Source: an uncultured Olsenella sp. (lineage in GTDB: Bacteria > Actinomycetota > Coriobacteriia > Coriobacteriales > Atopobiaceae). Taken from it: DNA of 58,970 bases. Under the pieces are notes generated by a model. It was not told the DNA's origin. It ran no database searches and saw nothing but the letters and a program-made list of their open reading frames with translations. The position numbers were made by a program, and so were the translations under genes. Every line of letters begins with the position of its first letter. The stretch's first letter is position 1. The stretch covers positions 1 through 58,970 of the forward strand of contig CASEVE010000025.1 of NCBI GenBank assembly GCA_949291295.1. The letters run 5' to 3'. Of the stretch, positions 18,876 through 27,518 are shown in pieces.

Positions 18876-19640
18876 ATGAACGACGATCAGACCATGCAGC
18901 TCGTCATCGTCCGCCACGGCGAGTCCGAGTGGAACAAGCTCAACCTCTTCACCGGCTGGACCGACGTTGACCTCACCGACACCGGTCGCGAGGAGGCCCA
19001 CGCGGGCGGCAAGGCCCTCAAGGAGGCCGGCTACGACTTCGACGTCTGCTACACCTCGCTGCTCAAGCGCGCCATCCACACGCTCAACTGCGTGCTCGAC
19101 GAGCTCGACCGCAACTGGCTGCCCGTCACCAAGGCCTGGCAGCTCAACGAGCGTCACTACGGCGCCCTCCAGGGCCTGAACAAGGCCGACGCCGCCGCCG
19201 AGCACGGCGAGGACCAGGTCAAGATCTGGCGCCGCTCCTTTGACGTCCAGCCGCCCGCCCTCGAGCCCGGCGACGAGCGCGACCCCCACGTCCAGGAGAT
19301 GTTCCGCGACGTGCCCAAGGAGGACCTCCCCTACACCGAGTGCCTCAAGGACACCATCGCCCGCGCCTGGCCGTACTTTGAGCAGGAGATCAAGCCGCAG
19401 ATGGAGGCCGGCAAGCGCGTGCTTATCGCCGCTCACGGCAACAGCCTCCGCGCCCTCGTCATGCAGTTCGAGAAGCTGACCCCCGAGGAGATCCTTGAGG
19501 TCAACATCCCGACCGGCGTGCCGTGCGCCTACACCTTCGACAAGGACTGGAACGTCGTCGACAAGCACTACATCGGCGACCCCGCCACCATCGAGGCCAA
19601 GATCAACGCCGTTGCCAACCAGGGCAAGGTTAAGAAGTAA
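18876..19640 (+). CDS. gpmA: 2,3-bisphosphoglycerate-dependent phosphoglycerate mutase
   Basis: A 254-residue phosphoglycerate mutase for glycolysis/gluconeogenesis. Seen: the RHGESEWN motif with the phosphohistidine, NLFTGWTDVDLTDTG, the LNERHYGALQGLNK acid/base segment, and the second His in LIAAHGNSLRAL. The length matches dPGM. MNDDQTMQLV at 18876 is preceded by GAAGGGA; the open frame reaches back to 18822 without support. Monocistronic, with a strong terminator behind it. Base use is strongly GC-rich with preferred codons, as for highly expressed genes. Confidence 0.96.
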   Translation: MNDDQTMQLVIVRHGESEWNKLNLFTGWTDVDLTDTGREEAHAGGKALKEAGYDFDVCYTSLLKRAIHTLNCVLDELDRNWLPVTKAWQLNERHYGALQGLNKADAAAEHGEDQVKIWRRSFDVQPPALEPGDERDPHVQEMFRDVPKEDLPYTECLKDTIARAWPYFEQEIKPQMEAGKRVLIAAHGNSLRALVMQFEKLTPEEILEVNIPTGVPCAYTFDKDWNVVDKHYIGDPATIEAKINAVANQGKVKK

Positions 19641-19662
19641 CACTCGCCAACGGTAACGATGG

Positions 19663-19730
19663 GGCCCGCCCCACTTGCACGCAGAAGTGCGCTTCGCGGA
19701 ACTTCTGCTTAGCAAGTGGGGCGGGCCTTT
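19663..19730 (+). terminator. Large bifurcated terminator hairpin after gpmA
   Basis: A perfect 16-bp outer stem (19663-19678 with 19712-19727, GGCCCGCCCCACTTGC) encloses a second 8-bp stem (19681-19688 with 19701-19708), followed by TTT. It begins 22 bp after the gpmA stop and marks the edge between GC-rich core and the AT-richer cassette. Confidence 0.75.
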
Positions 19731-20133
19731 CCGTGTCGGGACCTTCTACCTGTGTAGGACGCTCCAGCCCTTCTCTATCGAAACCCAAGGAAGTTTGAAG
19801 TTGAAAACAGACATTCATGTTGGCTATTTTGGAGCACTGAACCTTCGAAATAACGTCATCTCTGCACTTGCAGGACATAATAGAAGTTGAGCAACTCCCC
19901 ACCCACCAAACAACCGTGCATCGAGAAGGACACCACGGCAAAGCGATACTGGCGCATTCATAGGAATAAGTTAAGAAGCATTGACTCGAAAACAACACCT
20001 GGCCCGGAGCAGCTAAGCAAACGTACGTTACAGGAGAACCGCAGTTGCGAAACGTCAAATGAGCTATCATAAACTAAGCTTACCCGAGGGACAAAATAAT
20101 CCCGAATCTGAATTCGAGAAACGGGGGGGCAAC
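19731..20133. other. AT-richer leader of the four-gene cassette
   Basis: No convincing gene is seen. Base composition falls sharply compared with gpmA. A possible promoter is TTGCGA at 20045-20050 and CATAAA at 20068-20073 (17-bp spacer), 60 bp before the first start codon. Short open frames here lack ribosome sites. No array of the kind found in other gaps is present. Confidence 0.4.
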
Positions 20134-21252
20134 ATGGGGTTGACTAGCATAATAAAGTATGAGGGTGATAATCAGACGTTTGTCTGGAAACACCCCCAAG
20201 AGGACTTTAACACCGGTTCTCAGCTTATCGTTCATGAGTCTCAGGAAGCCATTCTCTTTCTCAATGGCGAGGCTCTGGACTCGTTCGGACCCGGAAGACA
20301 TGAGCTAACAACTCAAAACATACCGCTACTTAGCAAGCTTGCGAACTTACCAACCGGCGGATTTTCGCCATTTCACGCAGAAATCTATTTCATCAATCTT
20401 GTTGAGCAACTGGGGATTCCTTGGGGCACAAACTCTAAAGTTCAATTCCTCGAACCACAATTTCATTTCCCCCTTTCTATCGGTGCGTCAGGAGAGATGG
20501 GACTTGCCGTTAAAGAACCCAGAAAGCTGCTTCTGAAGATTGTCGGCACCGAGGCAGTACTTTCGCAGTCGAGGTTTCTCGCTTCCATCAAATCTTTCCT
20601 TCAAATGCGCATCAAAACAGCACTCGCGCAGTCTATCGTTGATGAGAGCCTCTCAGTATTTGATCTCGACGCGCATCTTGATCACCTCTCAGAGCTTCTA
20701 CAGGACAGACTCATACCCGACATTGCTCAATATGGCGTAGCGCTGATACAAATGTCCATAACCACTATCACTAAGCCAGACGGTGATCCGTTATATGAGC
20801 AATTTAAGCAATTGTACTTTCGACAGTACGCGGATATCCAAGAAGCGCTCATCAATCAACAAGTCGATGTCATCAACCAGCAAACCGAGGCCCAAAAGAC
20901 CGTTATCGAGGCAGAGGCCGTCTCAAAGAAGCGCGAAATTGAGGGTTATACATATCAGCAAGAGCGGGGCTTTGACGTTGCAAGCCTTATGGCGCAAAAC
21001 GAAGCGTCCGGCGAATTTGCTAACATTGGAATTGGTCTCGGACTCATGGCCGGAATAGGAACACCGATGGGATCAACGGTTGGAAATGCCGTATCTCAAG
21101 CAATAGGTAACGCCGTAATCGGGGGAGCATCAAACAGCCCGGCGCAGCAAGCTGTAAGCACGGCAGCATCGGAGAAGTATTGCTCGAACTGTGGCTATAG
21201 ATTTGTCGGCACCGAGAAGTTCTGCCCCGAGTGTGGAACGAGGCGAAGATGA
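20134..21252 (+). CDS. SPFH-domain protein with C-terminal zinc ribbon (YdjI-like)
   Basis: A 372-residue protein. Residues 1 to about 250 resemble the YdjI/virion-core-like SPFH family (FVWKHPQEDFNTGSQLIVHESQEA, LFLNGEALDSFGPGRHEL, IYFINLVEQLGIPWGT). Residues about 250-290 form a helix rich in Gln/Glu (coiled coil). A Gly-rich stretch (GIGLGLMAGIG) precedes a C-terminal zinc ribbon, YCSNCGYRF then FCPECG. These proteins often sit beside stress or phage-shock-type membrane genes and are thought to be membrane scaffolds. Start MGLTSIIKY at 20134 follows a G-rich ribosome site; 25 codons upstream are open but unlike the family. Its stop overlaps the next start by ATGA. Confidence 0.85.
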   Translation: MGLTSIIKYEGDNQTFVWKHPQEDFNTGSQLIVHESQEAILFLNGEALDSFGPGRHELTTQNIPLLSKLANLPTGGFSPFHAEIYFINLVEQLGIPWGTNSKVQFLEPQFHFPLSIGASGEMGLAVKEPRKLLLKIVGTEAVLSQSRFLASIKSFLQMRIKTALAQSIVDESLSVFDLDAHLDHLSELLQDRLIPDIAQYGVALIQMSITTITKPDGDPLYEQFKQLYFRQYADIQEALINQQVDVINQQTEAQKTVIEAEAVSKKREIEGYTYQQERGFDVASLMAQNEASGEFANIGIGLGLMAGIGTPMGSTVGNAVSQAIGNAVIGGASNSPAQQAVSTAASEKYCSNCGYRFVGTEKFCPECGTRRR

Positions 21253-21932
21253 GCTCGAGAATTACCTTTAAGATAATGGTTGGAATTATACTGCTGCTCG
21301 TACTATTAATCGTCGAGTTTCCATTATTCATGTTGTTCGGACCAAAGCGCCTCATCCTCGTCGAACTAACCCTATCGTGCGTTGCTGCCATCCTTGCGTT
21401 CCTATGCTGCGGTAGCATGGATAAACGTGATGATAATCGAGTTGTGTTCGGGCTTCCCCTCGCACTCTTGGGATTACTCTGCTTTAGTATCCAGCTTATT
21501 ATTAATACTATTTCTGCAGTTATCGGTAACGCAGCTGAACTCATCGCATACATATTAAGCGTGATAACCCTACTTACAACAAGCGCGCTTCTATTCATGA
21601 CCAGCTCTACGATTCACTACGAGCAGGATGTTGAAGAGTCTGCTAAACAGAGGAGATCGCAGGTGGACGGATGGCAACAAACGCTCGCTCTTCTGCAGGT
21701 TGACTGCGATGATCAGCTAGCTGAAACCATCGCCACCGTAGAGGAACAGCTACGTTTCACTAGTCCAATATCCAACAAACGAACCTGTGCTATCGACAAT
21801 CAGATTGATGAAGAGATTTCCCGTCTCGTGAAAGACCTGAGCGACACAACAACGCAACATCAAAGCGGCATAGACAGCTGTGCCCGCCTCTTAAAGCTCA
21901 TCCGAGCACGTAATGATGCCGCAAAAGCATAA
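21249..21932 (+). CDS. Small multi-pass membrane protein with cytoplasmic helical tail
   Basis: A 227-residue protein I do not recognise. About four hydrophobic segments in the first 125 residues (IMVGIILLLVLLIVEFPL; LTLSCVAAILAFLCC; LPLALLGLLCFSIQLII; IAYILSVITLLTTSALLF), then about 100 polar, probably helical residues (EEQLRFTSPISNKR, DEEISRLVKDLSD). The ATG lies in an ATGA overlap with the SPFH gene, so it is translationally coupled. It may anchor or signal for the SPFH and zinc-ribbon partners; no catalytic motif is visible. Confidence 0.75.
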   Translation: MSSRITFKIMVGIILLLVLLIVEFPLFMLFGPKRLILVELTLSCVAAILAFLCCGSMDKRDDNRVVFGLPLALLGLLCFSIQLIINTISAVIGNAAELIAYILSVITLLTTSALLFMTSSTIHYEQDVEESAKQRRSQVDGWQQTLALLQVDCDDQLAETIATVEEQLRFTSPISNKRTCAIDNQIDEEISRLVKDLSDTTTQHQSGIDSCARLLKLIRARNDAAKA

Positions 21933-21968
21933 TCGTGAGCTGATTCGATTCTTTTTTAGGAGAACATT

Positions 21969-23729
21969 ATGAAAGCAATGCAATGCGAACTTTGCGGGGG
22001 GACAAACATTGTCAAAGACGGAGATTTCTTCGTCTGTCAGAACTGCGGGATGAAGTACACGTTGGAAACAGCAAAAAAGATGATGGTTGAAGGTGTTGTC
22101 CAGGTAGAAGGCGAGGTCTCAATTAAGACCGACACCGCCATCAAGAATAACCTTGAGCTTGCTCGCAGCTCTCTATTAGCAGGCAATCTCGAGAAGGCTG
22201 AGAAGTACGCCGACGAGGTCCTCTCTTTAAATCAGAAGAATGCGGAAGCATGGCTCATCAAGGGGAAATCGGCGCTGGGTCAGACCAGCATTGCTGACGA
22301 ACGTATCTTTGAAATGATGGTCTGCATAAAGAGCGTCATCGACATCGTAAAGGAGAACGTTCGTGCCGATCCGCCTTCTTCATCCGTATACGAACTTGAA
22401 TTTCTCGGCGAGGTTAGCGATCTTATCGTCAGGGGCGTTACCGGCTTGTGCAAATTGTACGGCAATGCCTTCGTTCCTCGCTCAAGCTCTGAAATAGGAG
22501 GGAAGATTGTTAACTCTCTACCAACAACCCTTGAAACTGCAACAAAGACGCTCGAGCTGCTCAAGGCGTGCTTCCAGAGCCCAGATGATCTAGAGCGTTT
22601 CACAAAGATATTCCAAGATGAAGGAAGAGAAGCGAGCGAAGCCCGAGAACTGTGGGAAAAACTGAACAACGACTTTGATCGTGTTGGTGAAATTCGCCTT
22701 CAATGCGCAGAGATCATCAACAAATCCGTTGTGGCAGCCAGTCTGAAAGAGGACGATCGTTATGTGAAAGATTCAATTTTTACCTATTACATCACTGGAG
22801 GTCCCACTCCAGACACTTCAGACGAAAGCTCCTATCTTAGCGATCACCAAACTACGCTTAAAAATTATATTACGCTTACAAAATACGTTAGCCAATTATG
22901 GACAGACAAGTTCGTATACCGTTACCTGTACAACTCCGGCGAAGCTGAATCATGGTCTAGCTATCATGAAACCCTTCTCAAAAACGTCAGTTCATACACC
23001 GAGGACCTGAAGACTCACAGAACAAGACGACGTATTGTTTCTAGATACTCCTCCGGGAACACGTTGAGCAATGACGGCTACGTCCCGAGCAAGTCGTATA
23101 TCGCTCAGGTTGATGAGCAGTTCGAGCTATACAAATTGAATAAGGCGGCTGCCATACTCCTGAGCGTGACGTGGAAACAGGAGCTCGACCAAGAAAAGAA
23201 TGAACGGGTCAAAGCGTGGTGGAGTGAACACAACGACCTCAAGGAATCACTTGACGCATTCTGCGAGAGCGCGCGCCAAGAGCTTACCTTGCTTCAAGAT
23301 AACCTCAAGTCCCTTGATGAGCAAATTGAGCATACGAAAAAGGGCGGCAAGTCCAAGCAACCAGCCGAGAACGACATCAAAGAGCTTGAGAATACAATAG
23401 CCAACTTGGACGGACAAATCAGGAATCTTGGATTCTTCAAAAGAAAAGAGCGGGAATCTCTCAAAGAGCAACTGAATGAGAAACAACACGCACTGATAAG
23501 TGCGAAAAAGGAACTTGAAAAGGAGCTTGATGAGGAGCGACGTAGCATTCAAAAGCTGCTTGACCCTCTCTACCACAAGAAAGAGGGCCTTGAAGAACGC
23601 ATAGTCGATATTCAGAACTCCATTTCTTCGGCAGAGGAATTACTTTCCCAAATCCCCTGTCAAGATATTATCAACCAGCTTACGAAGGGTGATATAGCCG
23701 TCTTCTTTTCGAACTGGAAAAGCGAATGA
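21969..23729 (+). CDS. Zinc-ribbon, TPR-like, coiled-coil protein
   Basis: A 586-residue protein. The N-terminus is a zinc ribbon with C6, C9, C23 and C26 (CELCGG, CQNCG), followed by residues 55-105 resembling a TPR pair (LARSSLLAGNLEKAEKYADE, AEAWLIKGKSAL). The middle is unassigned. Residues about 415-560 are long coiled coil (LKSLDEQIEHTKKGGKSKQ, LKEQLNEKQHALISAKKE). Similar zinc-ribbon/TPR proteins are common in gut Actinobacteria and Firmicutes with unknown function. RBS AGGAG is 8 nt before ATG. The stop overlaps the next start by 4 bp. Confidence 0.78.
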   Translation: MKAMQCELCGGTNIVKDGDFFVCQNCGMKYTLETAKKMMVEGVVQVEGEVSIKTDTAIKNNLELARSSLLAGNLEKAEKYADEVLSLNQKNAEAWLIKGKSALGQTSIADERIFEMMVCIKSVIDIVKENVRADPPSSSVYELEFLGEVSDLIVRGVTGLCKLYGNAFVPRSSSEIGGKIVNSLPTTLETATKTLELLKACFQSPDDLERFTKIFQDEGREASEARELWEKLNNDFDRVGEIRLQCAEIINKSVVAASLKEDDRYVKDSIFTYYITGGPTPDTSDESSYLSDHQTTLKNYITLTKYVSQLWTDKFVYRYLYNSGEAESWSSYHETLLKNVSSYTEDLKTHRTRRRIVSRYSSGNTLSNDGYVPSKSYIAQVDEQFELYKLNKAAAILLSVTWKQELDQEKNERVKAWWSEHNDLKESLDAFCESARQELTLLQDNLKSLDEQIEHTKKGGKSKQPAENDIKELENTIANLDGQIRNLGFFKRKERESLKEQLNEKQHALISAKKELEKELDEERRSIQKLLDPLYHKKEGLEERIVDIQNSISSAEELLSQIPCQDIINQLTKGDIAVFFSNWKSE

Positions 23730-24421
23730 ACAACGATAAGTCAAAAATTCCCTCATCAGAGCTTGTGATTGTCCCGAAAGATTGGCTACCTGTTCTCGAC
23801 AGTAATCCGATTGACAGTACTGGCGATCAATACAGCCGTCTGGAAAGGCTTGCCAGCTGGTTTGTACTCCGATCCCCTCTCGGCGACATTACAAAACTTG
23901 CCAGCCAATCCTTCATCGACAAGTACCGGCTGGGTAAAGACCCCAAACAGGGGGCTCGAACGCAAAACAGAGTTGCCTTCGAATCTGCGTTTCTTGTTCC
24001 CTTGGGACTTGACTGTACAAAGTTCGAGTTCGTTTACAGGCGAAGAGAAGTACGAGGTGCGATGAACGAACTTGAACTCGAAACGAATTCAGACGCTGTT
24101 TTCTCCTCGTTCGAGGAGCGCGGAGTTCTATTCGTCGGAAAAAAGGGCTCAGTAGAAGATTCCTGTATTGAAAGTGTCTGTCGACACGTTCGCAACGCCT
24201 TAGCTCATGGGCGGCTCGCAATAAAATGCAAGGGGCAAAAGCCGTTTCTATTTCTTGAAGATGGCGCGTCCCCGCGCCACGTTTCATGGCCAGAAATTAA
24301 GCCCGAGGGCGACCAACTGGAGGTACGTATGAGAATGGTTCTGTCCTTCGATACCTTAGAAGCATGGCACTCAATTCTCGAAGGAAAGTTTAATCCAAGC
24401 TGCAACGCTTCTCAATCATAG
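23726..24421 (+). CDS. HEPN-like protein, last gene of the cassette
   Basis: A 231-residue protein with the segment CRHVRNALAHGRL. Arg156-(4 residues)-His161 fits the R-x4-6-H motif of HEPN ribonuclease-like domains, and surrounding helices with polar spacing agree. Overall it resembles the pEK499_p136-type HEPN group. HEPN proteins act in toxin-antitoxin, abortive infection and RNA-cleaving defence systems. The start is in an ATGA overlap, so it should be made together with the zinc-ribbon/TPR protein. No antitoxin-like partner is obvious; the coiled-coil or SPFH protein could hold it inactive, but that is inference. Confidence 0.72.
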   Translation: MNNDKSKIPSSELVIVPKDWLPVLDSNPIDSTGDQYSRLERLASWFVLRSPLGDITKLASQSFIDKYRLGKDPKQGARTQNRVAFESAFLVPLGLDCTKFEFVYRRREVRGAMNELELETNSDAVFSSFEERGVLFVGKKGSVEDSCIESVCRHVRNALAHGRLAIKCKGQKPFLFLEDGASPRHVSWPEIKPEGDQLEVRMRMVLSFDTLEAWHSILEGKFNPSCNASQS

Positions 24422-24953
24422 CAGAATCTGCAGGCAGATGAACGAAAGCTATACGATTTGAAACTAAAGTTACGTTATGAGAAATCATCACCACTATTTG
24501 TCAGGGGTTTTGGCAGAAGGGATAACAGCCGCGCATAGATTCCCACATATGTTGCCATATTAAATAATGCACTACTTTGAATTACGATTATGACAGTATA
24601 GTCGCTTTTTTAGTCTCTCTCCATTTGACAAAGAGGTACTAGCAAAAGTCATTTTAAGCGACCTATTGTCATTCGCCTACACAGCGTAGGGGTACGGGCT
24701 AAAGTTTGGCAGAAAAAGGCGCCACCCGCCTGAGGGGATGGGCGGGTGGCGCTAAGGGTTTGCCGCTGGCGACGAGGAGAGGGGCCGCCGCCTTGGGCAG
24801 GGTTAAACGCTTTGTCGCTGAGTTGGTGCTCGTTTGACACTGTTAGTTTAGGTTAACTCGTGACGACTTCTGTCGACATGGCGAGAATCACAGGTTCTCC
24901 ATAAGTTAGCTTTCCTTTACTCTTGGGTCGCACGGGCGGGCGCGATTCCGCTA
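24422..24953. other. Gap between cassette and IS, AT-rich then GC-rich
   Basis: 24422-24640 is AT-rich with no gene or array seen. 24700-24953 is GC-rich and continuous with the sequence beyond the IS. The 63-codon minus-strand open frame at 24649-24840 runs through a terminator hairpin and is not credible. Confidence 0.5.
24713..24752 (-). terminator. Minus-strand terminator, probably the original end of the ZIP transcript
   Basis: A perfect 12-bp stem (24719-24730 with 24741-24752) with a 10-nt loop, followed on the minus strand by five U (24717-24713). The only minus-strand gene it could serve is the ZIP transporter, now separated from it by the IS element. Confidence 0.65.
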
Positions 24954-26223
24954 TCTCCGAGGGTAACGTACAGTTTCTTGCGCACTTTGACAGCGGAATA
25001 GCGTCCAGACAGAGAGGAGGGCACGGCCCGCCCCGGTATGATTCGAGTTGCCTAGACAAGAAGCATGCTGGAGGTAGACCATGCCCGATCCCATTGTATC
25101 TTTGAACGAGGAATCCCTGAGGGCCGATCTCGGCGAGCTCGTCAGGAGGACCGTCGAGGACACGCTGAACGGCCTCCTCGAGGAGGAGGCCGGAGACCTC
25201 GTGGGCGCCGAGCGCCACGGGCGCACCGCCGACCGCGAGGCCTACCGCGCCGGACGCTACGAGCGGAAGCTCGCGACGACGTCCGGCGAGGTGACGATCA
25301 GGATGCCCAAGCTCAAGGGCGTGCGCTTCACCACGGCGATCATCGAGCGCTACCGCAGGCGGGAGACCAGCGTCGAGGAGGCGATGATCGAGATGTACCT
25401 CGCGGGCGTCTCGACGAGGCGCATCGAGGACGTGAGCGAGATCCTGTGGGGCTCGAGCGTGTCCGCCTCGACCGTCTCCAACCTCAACGAGAAGGCCTTC
25501 GAGGCGGTGGAGGCATGGAGGAACCGCCCGCTCGAGAGGGCCTACCCCTACGTCTACGTGCCGCGAGGTCATAGGCGCGGCCGAGGGCTTCACGGAGTCG
25601 GCGGAGTGCTGGCGCGAGTTCCTCTCGTGGCTGAGGTCGCGCGGCCTCCGCGGCGTGAGGATGTTCACGGGCGACAAGGCGGCCGGGATGGTCGGCTCGA
25701 TCGCCGAGGTGTTCCCGGAGGCCGCCTACCAGCGCTGCACGGTCCACTTCTACCGCAACGTGCTGGCCAGGGTGCCCAAGTCCAAGCGGCCGAAGGTCGC
25801 GGCCATGCTCAAGGCAGTCCACGCCATGGAGTCGCGCGAGGCCGCCGAGGCCAAGGCGCTCGAGGTGGCCTCGGAGCTCCGGGCGGCCAAGCTGAACGAG
25901 GCCGCCAAGGTCGTCATGGACGGCTACGCAGAGACCCCGGCGTACACCAGGTTCCCCCGCGAGCACTGGCGGAGGATCAGGACCAACAACGCCATCGAGC
26001 GGCTGAACCGCGAGATCCGCAGGCGAACCCGCGTGGTCGGGACGTTCCCCGACGGGAAAAGCGCCCTCATGCTCGTGACCGCGCGGCTCAAGTACGTCGC
26101 GGAGAGCGAGTGGGGCGCCCGCCGCTATCTGGACGTGACGCTGCTGGACGAGTAGACGCACCGGAAGGCGGGCCTATGGGGTTGTCGTAAAGTGCGAAAG
26201 AATCTTGACGGTACCTCTCCGAG
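24954..26223. mobile_element. IS256-family insertion sequence with 8-bp target duplication
   Basis: The element spans 24962-26215 (1254 bp). Its ends match as imperfect inverted repeats of about 33 bp: left GGTAACGTACAG...CGCACTTTGACA, right (complement) GGTACCGTCAAG...CGCACTTTACGACA. Both sides are flanked by TCTCCGAG (24954-24961 and 26216-26223), a target duplication of the 8-9 bp size made by IS256 elements. The intact duplication means insertion was not followed by rearrangement. The element is shorter than most IS256 members, which fits the internal deletion in its transposase. Confidence 0.85.
25081..26155 (+). pseudogene. IS256-family (mutator-type) transposase, internal deletion with frameshift
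   Basis: The first frame encodes the N-terminal region through EAWRNRPLERAYPYVYV (25081-25560). The rest resumes in another frame at about 25562 (REVIGAAEGFTESAECW) and runs to 26155, including MFTGDKAAGMVG with the second Asp, the CTVHFYRNVL segment and the RTNNAIERLNREIRRRTR catalytic-Glu region. In IS256 transposases the text between is about 28 residues with the first catalytic Asp (DGIYLK-like). That stretch is missing, so the deletion removed one DDE residue and broke the frame. This copy cannot make an active enzyme; it could move only if another copy acts in trans. Confidence 0.88.
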
Positions 26224-26425
26224 CCAGCGGGACGTTGTGTACACCGCCTCTTGCGTTGTGTACAACCCCTCTCGCGTTGTGTACACGATTGCAGCTCTTA
26301 TGCTCTTCTCGCAAGCTCTTTACCTGCGGTTCTTTTGCGAGAATTGCCCCGGAGATCTTCGAGCCGTGTGCACAACGCACGAGGTGGTGTACACAACGCA
26401 CGAGGTGGGTGTACACAACGCCGAA
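26224..26425. repeat. Mirror array of CGTTGTGTACAC boxes, 21-bp period
   Basis: GTTGTGTAC starts at 26234, 26255 and 26276 (21-bp steps); the inverted form has CACAAC at 26371, 26392 and 26414 (21 and 22 bp). The two arms are about 95 bp apart. 21 bp is two helical turns. The core GTGTACAC is itself a palindrome. It lies just after the ZIP gene stop on the minus strand, and the IS inserted next to it. Confidence 0.75.
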
Positions 26426-26455
26426 AAGGCGTCGGATACGCCCGCGGCAAATGGC

Positions 26456-27265
26456 CTACCCAAGCGCGACATCAAGCACCATCATCACGATAAAGCCCAC
26501 AATGAAGCCCAGCGTACCCACGTTGGAGTGCTCGCCGAGATGTGCCTCGGGAATGAGCTCCTCAACCACCACATAGATCATCGCGCCAGCGGCAAAGGCC
26601 AGCAACCACGGCATGAACGGTGCGATCCATCCGCTGGCCAGAACCACGAGCACGCCAAAAATCGGCTCAACGATGCCGGAAAGACTTCCCATGACAAACG
26701 CGCGCCGACGACTCATGCCCTCGCGCGCGAGCGGCAGCGAGATGGCCGCACCCTCGGGGAAGTTCTGCAGGCCGATTCCGATGGCAAGCGCCATGGCCAT
26801 GCCAAGATAGGCCTCCCCCGCCGCGCCGGCGGTCTGCGCCGCCATGGCAAAGAGCAGGCCAACCGACATACCCTCCGGGATGTTGTGCAGCGTCACCGCC
26901 GAGACGAGCAAGGTGGTGCGCTTCCAGCTCGAGGGCACGCCCTCTGGGTCGGTGGCATCTGCGTGGAGGTGCGGAAGGAACGTATCGAGCGCCATGAGAA
27001 AGGCCACGCCCAGGAGAAAACCGCCCGCGGCAGGCAGCCAACCAGGAACGCCCGCCTCCTCGGCCTGCTCAATGGCTGGGTTAAGGAGCGACCACACACT
27101 TGCGGCAACCATCACGCCCGCTGCAAAGCCGAGGAAGATATGGTGCATGAGCTTTCGCTCGGAGCGGAAGAAGAACACAACGGCCGACCCCGCCGTGGTC
27201 ATGAGCCACGTAAAACCGCAGCCGAGCGCCGCCCATACGAGGGCCTGGGGGATGTTTTCGATCAT
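26456..27265 (-). CDS. ZIP-family divalent metal transporter
   Basis: A 269-residue membrane protein of the GufA-like ZIP group, importing zinc and possibly iron or manganese. About eight hydrophobic segments. The signature helices are present: TLHNIPEGMSVG (helix IV) and GLQNFPEGAAIS (helix V), and VVVEELIPEAH near the end. Start MIENIPQALVW at 27265 has GAGGAGGCCCC upstream. It is 250 bp from the feoB stop on the same strand, beside other metal genes. Confidence 0.9.
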   Translation of the reverse strand: MIENIPQALVWAALGCGFTWLMTTAGSAVVFFFRSERKLMHHIFLGFAAGVMVAASVWSLLNPAIEQAEEAGVPGWLPAAGGFLLGVAFLMALDTFLPHLHADATDPEGVPSSWKRTTLLVSAVTLHNIPEGMSVGLLFAMAAQTAGAAGEAYLGMAMALAIGIGLQNFPEGAAISLPLAREGMSRRRAFVMGSLSGIVEPIFGVLVVLASGWIAPFMPWLLAFAAGAMIYVVVEELIPEAHLGEHSNVGTLGFIVGFIVMMVLDVALG

Positions 27266-27518
27266 GGGGCCTCCTCACGCAGCACCATTACTGGACAAAA
27301 TGAGGCGAAAAACAGTTGTAGGTCGTTTTTCTGATTTACCTCAAGTACTACCCATTTTGTAGCATTTTTCTACCTGCAGTTTCTTGCGCCAAAAACGGGC
27401 GATACTCGAGGGTACTTTGAAAAAAGACCTACAACTGAAAGCGCCGCCGAAAAGCTTCGGCGGCGCCAGCTTTTGCCATCATTTTTCCTGCGGAAACGTG
27501 CCCGCCTCTCCAGAAGGA
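27266..27518. repeat. Inverted pair of ~50-bp elements between zip and feoB, with hairpin
   Basis: A ~50-bp sequence starting CAGTTGTAGGTC (27313-27324) reappears inverted ending GACCTACAACTG (27426-27437); similarity continues inward through TACCTCAAGTAC and its partner. A GC-rich hairpin GCGCCGCCGAAAAGCTTCGGCGGCGC follows at 27441-27465 in 12-bp arms and may end feoB transcription; its U run is short. Confidence 0.6.

Noticed and set aside
19731..20133. Attachment site of an integrative element at the cassette edge
   Set aside because: No tRNA gene, integrase or matching direct repeats were found on both sides.
24649..24840. 63-codon minus-strand open frame
   Set aside because: Runs through a terminator hairpin, no ribosome site or known domain.
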